NCBI GenBank assembly: GCA_023396555.1
Contig: JAEWWC010000206.1
Coordinates: 1-23,246, forward strand
Direction: 5' to 3'
DNA: 23,246 bases
Source of the DNA: Bacillota bacterium
Lineage (GTDB): Bacteria; Bacillota; Clostridia; Christensenellales; SZUA-584
Shown: one piece after another, positions 1 to 7,389 of the stretch
How the letters are laid out: the number at the start of each line of letters is the position of its first letter
Position numbering within the stretch: the first letter of the stretch is position 1
Notes under the pieces: model-generated
What the model saw: the letters and a program-made list of their open reading frames with translations, nothing else
Told to the model about the DNA's origin: nothing
The model's database searches: none
Program-made: the position numbers and the translations under genes

Positions 1-564
1 ATCCACTATATTCAGATAATACTCGGCATCCTCCTGCAACACTTTCAGCGAAACCTTTGCCTGCTCACTCAAATAGCCGAATCTCAGCCTGCCTCTGCCT
101 CCCATTATCTCAGCTTCACTCAGCATGGGTTTCTGTTCCGTACCTTCGTTAGCGCAGAAAACGATATCTCCATCAAATGTCGATACATAGATACCGCCGG
201 CCGTCTTGGTTACATCGCCGCCTGCTTTGAACAGTGTCTCCATGCCCTTGTCAGTCAGCCGCCCGACACTGCTATTATCCACACAGATATATAACTCATC
301 CTCAATCAGCCAGAAGCCCATTGCCTTGTCCAGCAGTTGCTTGGTGCTGCCGCTGTCCAGATCACACTGATGGAGCACATTGCCGGTATCCAGCCAGTAC
401 AGATACCGGCTATTCCAATCAAACCGATAGCATGTACCCAGCGATGCCGGCTTTGTCCACTCCCCATCAATATAGCGATACAGGTAAAGTCCGTCATCCT
501 GTATCGCCATCACCGATGTCAGGTTATCGCCCATGACCAGATTGGAATAAAGGCTCGCCTGTCC
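1..564 (-). pseudogene. C-terminal fragment of a beta-propeller-like (DUF5050-like) protein, cut by window edge
   Basis: The minus strand is open from about position 697 to the left edge, and its translation up to about position 564 reads as real protein. It shows repeated aromatic-rich strand motifs such as LYLYRYIDGEW, RYLYWLDTGNVLHQ and DELYICVDNSSVGRL, spaced like blades of a beta-propeller or DUF5050-type extracellular domain. No start codon with a ribosome binding site is present at its 5' side; the reading simply runs into sequence that makes better sense on the plus strand. The natural N-terminus therefore appears to be missing. The 3' end lies outside the window. The plus-strand pieces at 565-798 and 819-1115 could be the missing parts of this gene or of a relative. 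The exact break point (about 548-598) cannot be fixed by eye. Confidence 0.5.
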
Positions 565-798
565 GATGCTCTTACTACAGAACAGGACAATGCCAATTTG
601 CTGTCGGTGATGGTGTCTGAAAGCGGCTGGGTTTATTATGTGTCCGGCTATAACATGGATAAAGGCACGGGCGTTCTTACGAAAACGCACGGAGATTCAG
701 GAGCAAATCCTATTCGGGTTTCCACCGATGTCAGTGCGGCTTGCTATCTTTACTTATGTTCTCCCTGTGATAAAGTAGTAAATGTTAACCATTTATAA
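565..798 (+). pseudogene. Orphan fragment of a propeller-like protein
   Basis: In the plus frame from about 565 the translation reads NLLSVMVSESGWVYYVSGYN followed by a K-x-G-D-x-G-x-N-P-I-R-V segment. That resembles one blade of a DUF5050-like domain: a W-V-Y-Y-V-S-G strand, then a turn, then a lysine/Asp-Gly-rich strand. It has no initiation signals, is preceded directly by sequence coding on the other strand, and ends at a TAA after a degenerate tail. It is best read as a displaced fragment of the same kind of protein as the minus-strand fragment to its left. Function is unknown. It could instead be a chance open frame, but the resemblance of the motif to its neighbours argues against that. 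Confidence 0.35.
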
Positions 799-818
799 TT
801 TGAAGCAGGATGTGTTAT

Positions 819-1115
819 ATGAAATTAAGCTGCCGCGACGGGATTAGTGAGACTGCTCGGAAAGTCAGGAAACATTTCAATCGACACCCTCCCCATTCTA
901 TCAAAATATCGGTTATGGTTTGTGCCATCGTTATGGTGATATGCGGTGCAGCTTTAATTACCGGATGCGGTTCAGCTGTTTTGAAGGATCTTCCACAAAA
1001 CGACCTCTCAGCATCTGTAAAACCGCTCCTGGCGAAGAAGGACAATACGGTATGGCTGCTGAGCGGTAAAAATACAATGAAGCTCGGGGATGTTAATGCT
1101 ATATTACCCGTCTGA
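819..1115 (+). pseudogene. Truncated lipoprotein (N-terminal part only)
   Basis: The 98-residue product starts at an ATG eight bases after GCAGGA. It has a basic N-terminus, a hydrophobic segment at about residues 30-48 and a lipobox-like ITGC, as in a membrane-anchored secreted lipoprotein. After the anchor, the sequence KKDNTVWLLSGKNTMKL looks like the first strand of the propeller-like domain seen in the fragments to the left. The frame then stops at TGA, two bases before the end of the convergent HD-hydrolase remnant. A 98-residue lipoprotein that stops within its first domain strand is probably a truncated gene. A TATAAT at 794-799 is present without a convincing -35. It may still be transcribed. 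An intact short lipoprotein is the alternative reading. Confidence 0.5.
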
Positions 1116-1117
1116 GT

Positions 1118-1537
1118 TTATTTCTGTTCCAGCAGCGCCTTTGCTTCTCCGTATTTATCCAATCTGTTACGATCCTCTGCAGTGATTTCGCCGTTGATGC
1201 GTGACGTATCGCTGTTGTGCGTGAGATCGGCCAGCTTCACCGCCCTTACGGTGGTATTGGGCTTTAAGCGCACCACATAATCCATATACTCCATGCCGTC
1301 CTCATGTGTGAGCAGTCGCACCATCTTCACCATCGCCGACGAGAAGCCCGTATCCGCCAACTGCTGGAGCGTCATATCCGTATCCTCCAACACATCGCGC
1401 AGCAGCGCAGCTGCCGTCTCCTCCTCGGTGTGCAACTGTTCCGCCACATGGATGGGATGGAAAATATACGGTATTCCTTATTTGTCCGTCTTCCCCAAGT
1501 GAGCATCATATGCTAGTTTAATGGCCTTCTTTGTCAT
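1118..1537 (-). pseudogene. RelA/SpoT-type HD phosphohydrolase, degraded
   Basis: Reading from an ATG at 1535-1537, the product begins MTKKAIKLAYDAHLGKTDK, then a TAA (1478-1480), then continues in the same frame as GIPYIFHPIHVAEQLHTEEE and onward for about 119 more residues. This matches the start of the small HD-domain family related to the (p)ppGpp hydrolase half of RelA/SpoT, in which the stop replaces one residue before the PYI-HPI-VAE motif. Downstream the usual ALLHDV-EDT metal-binding HD motif reads ALLRDVLEDT: the motif His has become Arg. Later conserved blocks (VRLLTH, VRAVKLADLTHN) persist. Two independent lesions, a nonsense codon and loss of a metal ligand, indicate a pseudogene. 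The long downstream open frame (from ATG 1447) could only make a truncated, inactive protein. Readthrough is unlikely given the second lesion. Confidence 0.75.
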
Positions 1538-1625
1538 ATCCGTATGTATCACGGGTCCATACCCCCGCTGTTTTTTCCCATTTAGCGTTTCCCGTATGTA
1601 TTTTCCCTATCCGTGCATGTACCGC

Positions 1626-1654
1626 TTGCCGGGCAGCCGATAGCGGCGTATAAT
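1626..1654 (+). promoter_or_regulatory. Sigma-A promoter of the zinc-ribbon membrane operon
   Basis: TTGCCG at 1626-1631 and TATAAT at 1649-1654 are separated by exactly 17 bp. A transcript would start near 1661, which places the upstream in-frame ATG at 1613 outside the mRNA and supports the ATG at 1694 as the true start. Confidence 0.65.
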
Positions 1655-1693
1655 GAAGTGATACAATGCACCTTCCGGGGAGGCCCGATAATA

Positions 1694-2674
1694 ATGAGCC
1701 ATCTGTCCCGTCTCGCCAATCTCGCGGGCTATGCCGTTTACGGCGGTGCCGCTTATGGCCGGACCAACGGCATATACTTCAATGTAATCCCAAATCCGGA
1801 CGGCCATGATGTCACAGTGCGCGCGTACATCCGCCCCATTGAGACGCTGACATTTCGTGATACCGGCCGTGGACGCGGCATCGACCTCATGCGTATCAAC
1901 TCTTATTTAAGTGTACGCCGGCGGGATTACGATAACAGCGACGCACAGGCCGATGAGCGCTCGCTATGGCTGACGCTGGAGGGCGAACCCAGTGCGGACA
2001 AGCTCTCCGAATTTCTGTATGAGTTCTCCCGTTTTCTGTCGGATAGCGGTTACGTATCTTCCTGCACCATGTGCCCGCAGACACGCAATCTCAGCTATAA
2101 GGTTGACAAGGGGCAGGTGCTGGAGGTGTGTGCCAGTTGCGCGGAACTGCACAGCGAAACACTCCAAAATACTGTTCAGCAGCGGAACATTAAGGAAAGC
2201 AATATACGCGGTGCGGCAGGCGCTGCGATGGGCGGCATTGCCGGCATCGTTCCGTGGGTGCTGCTGAACTTCGTCGGCTACATTGCCCCGCTGGGCGGCC
2301 TGATTATGGCGTATTTCGCCTATAAGGGCTACCGGCTGATGCACGGAAAGCGCAGCCGGTATATGTTTACCATCATATTTGCCGTGCTTGCCGTGTTCAC
2401 CTACATCGCCGTGATGGCCTGCGAGGGTATCAATATATACCGCGCGCGGCTGGACGCCGGTTATGCCACCGGACTGTTCAAGGAAATCGGCGGCGTTATG
2501 ACAGGGGTGCTGCATTCGGACATTTACGATACGGAGCTGCTGTGGATGCGTCTTGGCATAGGGCTGCTGTTTTCGGGGTTGGGTGCTTTTGCTCTGGTGC
2601 TGCGCTCCCGTCGTGAAACCGCCGCCGGCAGCAAGTCACCCCCCAAGCCCATAGGGCGTACTCTCAAGCATTAA
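1694..2674 (+). CDS. Zinc-ribbon multi-pass membrane protein of unknown function
   Basis: The 326-residue protein has a soluble N-terminal half of about 170 residues and then about four membrane segments (roughly 176-195, 197-213, 224-242 and 287-303), ending in a basic Pro/Lys-rich tail. Cys124, Cys127, Cys146 and Cys149 form CxxC-x18-CxxC, a typical zinc-ribbon knuckle pair, just before the membrane domain. The start at 1694 is chosen over the longer frame from 1613 because the promoter lies between them and GGGGAGG precedes this ATG by ten bases. I do not recognise the family. It forms an operon with the next gene (44-bp gap), also a membrane protein with a soluble domain, so the two may act together. 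The zinc ribbon suggests a structural or redox-sensitive cytosolic face (inference). Confidence 0.8.
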   Translation: MSHLSRLANLAGYAVYGGAAYGRTNGIYFNVIPNPDGHDVTVRAYIRPIETLTFRDTGRGRGIDLMRINSYLSVRRRDYDNSDAQADERSLWLTLEGEPSADKLSEFLYEFSRFLSDSGYVSSCTMCPQTRNLSYKVDKGQVLEVCASCAELHSETLQNTVQQRNIKESNIRGAAGAAMGGIAGIVPWVLLNFVGYIAPLGGLIMAYFAYKGYRLMHGKRSRYMFTIIFAVLAVFTYIAVMACEGINIYRARLDAGYATGLFKEIGGVMTGVLHSDIYDTELLWMRLGIGLLFSGLGAFALVLRSRRETAAGSKSPPKPIGRTLKH

Positions 2675-2718
2675 AATCTGCACATGAATGATCATTATCA
2701 CACAGTCGGGAGGCCGAT

Positions 2719-3480
2719 ATGCAGCCACAAAAACCAAAGCACATCCATGTCATACTGCTTCTTGTCCTCGTTGCCGCCGAAGCGGCGCTCATTACGCTTT
2801 ATGTTACCGCTCGAAGCGCAGGCAGCGAGTTTCTGCTCGCCGAGCTTTATGTCGCCGGCATACTGATATGTGCGATACTTCTCGTATTTTTGCTGCTGAC
2901 CCGTCTGGGGCCTGCGCTGCTGCTGAAGAGCGCCAAAAAGAAGCTGCAGGCGATGAAAGCGGTGAGCAACGATACCGCCGTTATAGAGCCCGAGGGTTTC
3001 AAAGACCGGCTGGTTTCCTCGCTGCAAAAGGACGGCTTCGTGCTGGCGGATGCTCAGATAACGCAAAGCGGCGGCGACGTGCTTCGTGTCACCGTGGCAG
3101 CCGGGAAGGCCTTCAGCCTGTTTACCGACCGCATGTTCCGTTATATGATCATCACGGAAGATTTCCGCAAGGCGCGTGATTTTGATGCGCTGGGGCGCTA
3201 TGCCCAAAACCTAGCCGAATCGGAAGAGCTGACGGACGAAGCGCGGGCACGCAGCGGTTTTGCCACCGTGGTTGTGCTGATGATGGCGCACGTACCGGCA
3301 CAGCTGCAGGCTGCCTGCCGTGAGGAAGCCGTCATTGAAGGTCCGGCGTATATCCCTGTTGCCTGCGATATGACAGCCGGGAAGGCATACTATCTGGCAG
3401 GCAAAGCCCTCACGCTGCCAGAATTCCGTTGTGCTCAGCGCATGATCAAAAAACATGTGGTTTGTCAGACAAAAAAATAA
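2719..3480 (+). CDS. Two-helix membrane protein of unknown function
   Basis: The 253-residue protein starts at an ATG five bases after GGGAGG. Two hydrophobic segments lie near residues 9-28 and 41-61, with a short loop between, followed by a Lys-rich stretch and a cytoplasmic or extracytoplasmic soluble domain of about 185 residues. That domain has alternating helix and strand character but no catalytic motif I recognise; three of its four cysteines lie in its last 60 residues. It is the second gene of an operon with the zinc-ribbon membrane protein and is followed by an intrinsic terminator. A partner role for the upstream protein is an inference from co-transcription only. Confidence 0.8.
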   Translation: MQPQKPKHIHVILLLVLVAAEAALITLYVTARSAGSEFLLAELYVAGILICAILLVFLLLTRLGPALLLKSAKKKLQAMKAVSNDTAVIEPEGFKDRLVSSLQKDGFVLADAQITQSGGDVLRVTVAAGKAFSLFTDRMFRYMIITEDFRKARDFDALGRYAQNLAESEELTDEARARSGFATVVVLMMAHVPAQLQAACREEAVIEGPAYIPVACDMTAGKAYYLAGKALTLPEFRCAQRMIKKHVVCQTKK

Positions 3481-3495
3481 CTTTACGCGAACCAC

Positions 3496-3520
3496 AGCCG
3501 GCTCTCTTTACCGGCTTTTT
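3496..3520 (+). terminator. Intrinsic terminator of the two-gene membrane operon
   Basis: AGCCGG (3496-3501) pairs with CCGGCT (3511-3516) around a nine-base loop, followed by a run of T. It ends the 1694-3480 operon 15 bases after the stop codon. Confidence 0.75.
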
Positions 3521-3637
3521 GTTTGACGAACCAAAGGTAATCGCAAAAAAGGATTAAAAATTAAACCGGAATATTCCAGCCTCACTTGCGAGAGACTATT
3601 ATCAGATCGTCCGAAATTTGAAAAGGATATTGCAAGC

Positions 3638-3913
3638 ATGAGAATAGCGGATAAACTTCAGGAAACGGAATTAAAAATCATCAAAGCATTATATGATCAA
3701 TGGAAAATCCAGAACACGGATCATATAACATTTCAGGCACAAAACAGCAGCCTTAAGCAAATGCTGAGTGATATTGGAATATCCATCAATCAGGCTCAAA
3801 CCCATCTTGAAAACCTGCAGGCTTTTGATTTTATCGAGTTTGATCAAAACAATATCAAACTGCTGCCCAGCGGCATCAAATATGCCCGGGGACAATTTGA
3901 CCATATTGTATAA
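3638..3913 (+). CDS. Small winged-helix-like hypothetical protein
   Basis: The 91-residue product starts at ATG 3638, ten bases after AAAAGGA. Its layout is a helix (LQETELKIIKALYDQWK), a segment with SSLKQMLSDIGISINQAQTHLENL resembling a helix-turn-helix, and then short strands (FIEFDQNNIKLL). That is the order of a winged-helix DNA-binding domain. The frame is open upstream to about 3530 but contains no other good start. Base composition is more AT-rich than in flanking genes. A strong hairpin follows. It could be a small regulator, but no target is visible; the assignment rests on predicted fold only. Confidence 0.6.
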   Translation: MRIADKLQETELKIIKALYDQWKIQNTDHITFQAQNSSLKQMLSDIGISINQAQTHLENLQAFDFIEFDQNNIKLLPSGIKYARGQFDHIV

Positions 3914-3928
3914 GAAAAGCCTATAACG

Positions 3929-3957
3929 AGAATAAGAAGCGTTAAGCTTCTTATTCT
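3929..3957. terminator. Long hairpin between convergent genes
   Basis: AGAATAAGAAGC and GCTTCTTATTCT form a perfect 12-bp stem around the five-base loop GTTAA. It sits between the convergent 3638-3913 gene (plus) and the 48-residue mini-protein gene (minus). The flanking T/A runs are short, so it may be a weak bidirectional terminator or an mRNA 3'-end stabiliser. Confidence 0.6.
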
Positions 3958-3987
3958 TTAGAACGGGGTTGTTTTCAACAAACGCAA

Positions 3988-4134
3988 CTATCTGTTTTTG
4001 TCCCGATTCTGGTCGTTCTGCTTGTTCTGGCTACGATTTTTCTGATCATTATTCCGGTTTCTGTCATTCTGATTGTTCTGGTTATTCCGGTTCTTCTGAT
4101 CATCCATCTTGTTCCAGCTGTTGTTTCTGTCCAT
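3988..4134 (-). CDS. 48-residue Asn/Gln/Arg-rich mini-protein
   Basis: A short frame starts MDRNNSWNKMDDQKNRNNQN and ends QNRDKNR. It is composed almost wholly of Asn, Gln, Asp, Arg and Lys, with no hydrophobic core. The start is strongly supported: AAAGGGGA stands six bases before the ATG. The low-complexity composition suggests an intrinsically disordered, very hydrophilic protein. Short Asn/Gln-rich proteins of this style are found in sporulating Firmicutes and some are spore-associated, but that link is only an analogy here. The gene diverges from the amidohydrolase and converges on the small winged-helix-like gene. It is too short for most gene callers and likely to be missed. Confidence 0.65.
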   Translation of the reverse strand: MDRNNSWNKMDDQKNRNNQNNQNDRNRNNDQKNRSQNKQNDQNRDKNR

Positions 4135-4224
4135 AATTAGTCCCCTTTCATTATGCTCTGTCATTATTATTTGCTTCTACGAGGTTACACTATTCTAGGA
4201 AATAATCTTTCAACAGGAGAAAAA

Positions 4225-5373
4225 ATGTTAATCAAGAATGGAAAAATTATGACAATGTCAGGTCAGAATTATGAGTCCGGCTGCATTTTGACTAAAAATT
4301 CAAAAATAATTAAAGTCTCCGATTATATTGGAGAAAAAGACAATACAGACAGTCTGATTATTGATGCCGGTGGTGCGTGGGTTTTGCCTGGACTGATCGA
4401 CGCCCATTGCCATATCGGTATTCAGGAAGAAGGCATGGGCATGGAAGGCAATGACACAAATGAGGTGACTAAGCCGGTTACCCCTTATATCAAAGCCATC
4501 GACGCCATCAACCCAATGGATTCTGCGTTCCACAATGCCATCAAAACGGGAATTACGTCGGTAATGGCAGGCCCCGGTAGTTCCAATGTGGTGGGCGGGC
4601 AGTTCGTATTCATGAAGACACAGGGCCGGCTTATCGACACCATGGTTGTTAAGGAGCCAGCCGCAATGAAGATTGCACTCGGGGAAAACCCTAAAAAAAA
4701 TTATGGTGACCACAATATGATGCCCTCCACCAGAATGTCCATCGGCTCCATACTGCGCGAGGAACTATCCGCAGCCAAGCAATACTATGAGGAAAAGAAA
4801 AAAGGGGACGGCGGCTTCAAGCAGGATTATCAGTTGGAATGCTGGTTGCCGGTTTTTGAGGGGAAAATACCACTGAAGGCGCATGTGCATCGCGCGGACG
4901 ATATACTCACAGCCATCCGAATCGCGCGGCAGTTCGGACTCAAAATGACGCTTGACCACTGCACGGAAGGCCACCTTATCGCCGACGAAATCAGAGAGTC
5001 GGGCTTCCCTGCCATATCGGGGCCGAGCCTGGCATCCAGAAACAAAATTGAAATTAAATACATGGACTTCAAAACGGCAGGGGTGCTGCATCAGGCGGGA
5101 GTCAAAGTTGCCATCATGACAGACCATCCGGTCTCACTGATCCAGTGCCTGCCGCTTTGCGCGGGCTTAGCTGCCAGAGAAGGGTTGGGGATTTCGGAAG
5201 CGCTCAGGGCCATTACGATCAACGCTGCCGAAATATGTGGCGTCGCCGACAGGGTAGGCAGCTTGGAGCCCGGTAAGGATGCGGATATCGCGATTTTTAA
5301 CGGAAACCCGCTGGAGGTGTTTACACGGTGTCTGTACACCATTGTCAACGGTGAGGTCATATATAAAGCGTAA
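4225..5373 (+). CDS. Amidohydrolase, imidazolonepropionase-like
   Basis: The 382-residue protein belongs to the metal-dependent amidohydrolase superfamily (TIM barrel flanked by a small beta domain). Visible signatures are LPGLIDAHCHIG with metal ligands His61 and His63, KAHVHRADD (His220/222), DHCTEGH (His245/250) and MTDHP with the catalytic Asp300. The C-terminal LEPGKDADIAIFNGNPL is the conserved return to the beta-sandwich domain. The start is set by CAGGAG five bases upstream; the longer frame from 4153 lacks a ribosome binding site. The substrate cannot be read from the sequence: the group includes imidazolonepropionases, prolidase-like and N-acyl amino acid hydrolases. It stands alone, with hairpins on both sides, so context gives no pathway. 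Confidence 0.88.
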   Translation: MLIKNGKIMTMSGQNYESGCILTKNSKIIKVSDYIGEKDNTDSLIIDAGGAWVLPGLIDAHCHIGIQEEGMGMEGNDTNEVTKPVTPYIKAIDAINPMDSAFHNAIKTGITSVMAGPGSSNVVGGQFVFMKTQGRLIDTMVVKEPAAMKIALGENPKKNYGDHNMMPSTRMSIGSILREELSAAKQYYEEKKKGDGGFKQDYQLECWLPVFEGKIPLKAHVHRADDILTAIRIARQFGLKMTLDHCTEGHLIADEIRESGFPAISGPSLASRNKIEIKYMDFKTAGVLHQAGVKVAIMTDHPVSLIQCLPLCAGLAAREGLGISEALRAITINAAEICGVADRVGSLEPGKDADIAIFNGNPLEVFTRCLYTIVNGEVIYKA

Positions 5374-5422
5374 AAAGTATAGAAGATCGTTGGCTGCCGC
5401 CTGCACACAAGCCAAAAGTTTG

Positions 5423-5452
5423 AAGGCCGCCCCGGATGCCCGAAGCGGCCTT
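5423..5452. terminator. Hairpin between convergent amidohydrolase and rhodanese
   Basis: AAGGCCGC (5423-5430) pairs with GCGGCCTT (5445-5452), an eight-bp stem with a 14-base loop. T-rich sequence follows on the plus strand, and the hairpin lies between two convergent stop codons, so it could serve both directions. Confidence 0.55.
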
Positions 5453-5476
5453 TGATATATAATTTGATACACAGTT

Positions 5477-5800
5477 TCAGCGCGTAATACCATAAGGCCA
5501 GCTGAATATGCCACCCAGATCGTGTACGCTGCTGTAGCCCATGGCGGCCAGCTGTGCCGCTGCGTAAGCGCTCCGCGCGCCGCTCTGGCAGTAGACGATC
5601 ACGTTCGTGTTTTTGTCCGCCAACGCCGTCTCTGCCTTAATTGCCAGCGTGTCCAGCGGCAGCAGCGTTGCGCCATCGATATGCCCCATCGCATATTCCT
5701 CAGGTGTTCTGACGTCCACGAGCGTCGCCTGCGACTTATCGATCAACACTTTCGCACTTTTCGCATCTATCCTTTTGGGCTTTGTCAGCAGATCTCTCAT
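5477..5800 (-). CDS. Single-domain rhodanese-like protein
   Basis: The 107-residue protein is one rhodanese domain with the elements VDVRTPEEYAMGHIDGA and the active-site loop VYCQSGARSAYAA (catalytic Cys71, CxxGxR). Such proteins carry persulfide sulfur in sulfur transfer or thiol detoxification. The ATG follows CAGGAGG by about ten bases. It lies 69 bp downstream of the macrolide exporter on the same strand and could be co-transcribed, although no functional link is known. A broken relative with the same N-terminal and C-terminal motifs (VDVRTP at the start, W-x-YGI at the end) lies at 9352-9662. Confidence 0.85.
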   Translation of the reverse strand: MRDLLTKPKRIDAKSAKVLIDKSQATLVDVRTPEEYAMGHIDGATLLPLDTLAIKAETALADKNTNVIVYCQSGARSAYAAAQLAAMGYSSVHDLGGIFSWPYGITR

Positions 5801-5869
5801 CTTTTGCTTTCCTCCTGTTTAATTATGATGTGATAATACCGCTGATTTACTGCACTGACTGTGACAAAA

Positions 5870-7117
5870 TTACACTGGAGGCGTCTTTTCGGAATAATTA
5901 TTGTTTTGTGTATCCAGACACCTTATCGGCTTCACGGCCAGTATCAGAAAGGCAGTACAGATAATCAGTGCGCCCGAGACAAGAAACCAGAGCGGCACGC
6001 CTATCCGGTCTGCCAGCAGGCCTGAAATCACGAGTCCCAGCGGCATCACAAGAGACAGCAGGCTGCCCGTCAGCGAGAACACACGGCCCAAATACTGCGG
6101 CTCGATCATCTGCTGAAACATCGCGGTCTGCACGGTGCTGTAAAACGGCGCGGAGAAGCCCATCGCGAGGCAACACGCCGCAAACGCTATAAAACCGCCG
6201 GACGGCAGCATTCCCGATACCACCAGCGCCGCTCCCATCAGAAGTATCGACGCGAATATCGTCACAGTGCGCTTTTTGAAACCGCCCCACAACCCCAGTA
6301 TGAAACCGCCCGCCATCATACCGGCAGCGAACGCTATCTCCGCGATGGACGCATGCATCGGAGTACCGCCAAAATGCCCCATGCTCATCAGCGGGTACAG
6401 CGCGTTGATCGGCATGTATATCAGCAGATAGACCGCCCCCACCCACAGCAGCGCCATTAGTCCCTTGTGCTGCCTGAGCACGGTAAACCCCTGCTTCATC
6501 TCGCTGAAGAAATGCCCCTGAACAGCATCCTGTGCCGCCGGCTTCGGGATATGCACCAAAGCTACCGCCGCCGACGCGATCACGGCGCCGCCCACATCCA
6601 GCGCGATGATGGCGCTCATGTCCCACGCAGCATAGAGCAGCGCGCCCAATGCTGGGCTCACGATGTAGCTCAACGATTGCAGCGACTGGCTGTAACCGCC
6701 GTATTTCACAAGCATATCCTGTGGTACGATCAGCGGTGTGGCTGCGCCCAGCGCCGGCGAATGGAATGCCGCGCCCACGCTGCGCATAAACAACGCCGTC
6801 ATGATCATCCATATCTGAAGCTCGGTGAACAGCGCCGCGACAGCCAGCGCTGCGCCCGCAGCCGCGATCGCCATGTCGGCCAGTATCATCACCGCCTTGC
6901 GGCTGTGCCGGTCCACCAGCACCCCGATGAAAGGGCCGAGCACGGCATAGGGCAGAAACCCCGCCAGCGACGCGATGGACAGCATCAGTGCCGAATCCGT
7001 TTTGTCGGTGATATAGAAGATGAGCGCCATCTGCAGTATCGCGCTGGTGATCAGTGACACCGCCTGCCCGCCCAGTATTGTAAAGTAGTCTCGTTTCCAA
7101 TTTGTATTGCTTTTCAT
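5870..7117 (-). CDS. mef: Mef-type macrolide efflux MFS transporter
   Basis: The 415-residue, roughly 12-helix major facilitator is strongly like Mef(A)/Mef(E). Recalled family motifs run nearly unbroken: GQAVSLITSAILQMA, ASLAGFLPYAVLGPFIGVLV followed by the cytoplasmic loop DRHSRK, GGYSQSLQSLSYIVSPALGA, PINALYPLMSM and QYLGRVFSLTGSLLSL. Family members export 14- and 15-membered macrolides by proton antiport. The ATG follows AGGAG by about nine bases. The 370-bp leader upstream holds a promoter, an R-L-R leader peptide and an intrinsic terminator, the arrangement expected of macrolide-inducible genes; that supports macrolide export here rather than another MFS role. It lacks a neighbouring msr(D)-type ABC-F gene. 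Exact drug range cannot be told from sequence. Confidence 0.88.
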   Translation of the reverse strand: MKSNTNWKRDYFTILGGQAVSLITSAILQMALIFYITDKTDSALMLSIASLAGFLPYAVLGPFIGVLVDRHSRKAVMILADMAIAAAGAALAVAALFTELQIWMIMTALFMRSVGAAFHSPALGAATPLIVPQDMLVKYGGYSQSLQSLSYIVSPALGALLYAAWDMSAIIALDVGGAVIASAAVALVHIPKPAAQDAVQGHFFSEMKQGFTVLRQHKGLMALLWVGAVYLLIYMPINALYPLMSMGHFGGTPMHASIAEIAFAAGMMAGGFILGLWGGFKKRTVTIFASILLMGAALVVSGMLPSGGFIAFAACCLAMGFSAPFYSTVQTAMFQQMIEPQYLGRVFSLTGSLLSLVMPLGLVISGLLADRIGVPLWFLVSGALIICTAFLILAVKPIRCLDTQNNNYSEKTPPV

Positions 7118-7162
7118 ATCTGTACGCTCCTGATTTTATTTTGCATAAAACCCGAAAAGCAA

Positions 7163-7200
7163 CAAAAAACGCAGGCGCCTTTTTAAGGCTATCTCTGCGC
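7163..7200 (-). promoter_or_regulatory. Transcription attenuator in the mef leader
   Basis: On the minus strand, CGCAG and CTGCG form an outer stem and GCCTT/AAGGC an inner stem, followed at once by TTTTTTG: a complete intrinsic terminator about 45 bases before the mef start codon. Further upstream on the same transcript are a CCCGC/GCGGG hairpin (7291-7304), a CGCG-TTTTA-CGCG hairpin (about 7231-7243) and an 8-base match between CGCAACAA beside the leader stop codon (7315-7322) and TTGTTGCG (7242-7249). The same CGCAACAA segment also matches TTGTTGC directly after the terminator (7159-7165). These offer alternative foldings that ribosome stalling could switch. Confidence 0.7.
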
Positions 7201-7325
7201 TGAAGAATCGATACAATATGAGCCACATGCCGCGTAAAACGCGCAACAACCCCTTTGATTCCGATCCTGAAACAAGCGCAGCAAAACAGTCCCGCTCACG
7301 CGGGTTCGCGTTCTTTGTTGCGTAC

Positions 7326-7349
7326 TTATCTCAAGCGGATGGAATGCAT
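7326..7349 (-). CDS. Macrolide-arrest leader peptide MHSIRLR
   Basis: A seven-codon frame, M-H-S-I-R-L-R then TAA, follows GAAGGGA by about eleven bases and lies downstream of a consensus promoter. Leader peptides of macrolide resistance genes of the MTxSMRLR type (ErmD, Mef/Msr leaders) stall drug-bound ribosomes at the +x+ motif R-L-R. The spacing of Ser, Arg, Leu and Arg here follows that pattern. Stalling would hold the ribosome over the region near 7315-7340 and free downstream RNA to avoid the terminator at 7163-7200. Function is inferred from this motif and position; the peptide is too short for homology statistics. Confidence 0.75.
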   Translation of the reverse strand: MHSIRLR

Positions 7350-7389
7350 AAAGGTACTTTCCCTTCTGTTGCGGTTTATTGACAACAGC

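Noticed and set aside
5898..7226. 442-residue minus-strand frame overlapping mef
   Set aside because: It is a frame-shadow: arginine- and glycine-rich, with no membrane pattern, and it overlaps the strongly recognisable Mef protein for its full length.
7136..7228. 30-residue minus-strand frame over the mef terminator, starting M-W-L-I-L-Y
   Set aside because: There is no ribosome binding site, and the frame runs through the terminator hairpin. MHSIRLR at 7326-7349 is the better leader peptide.
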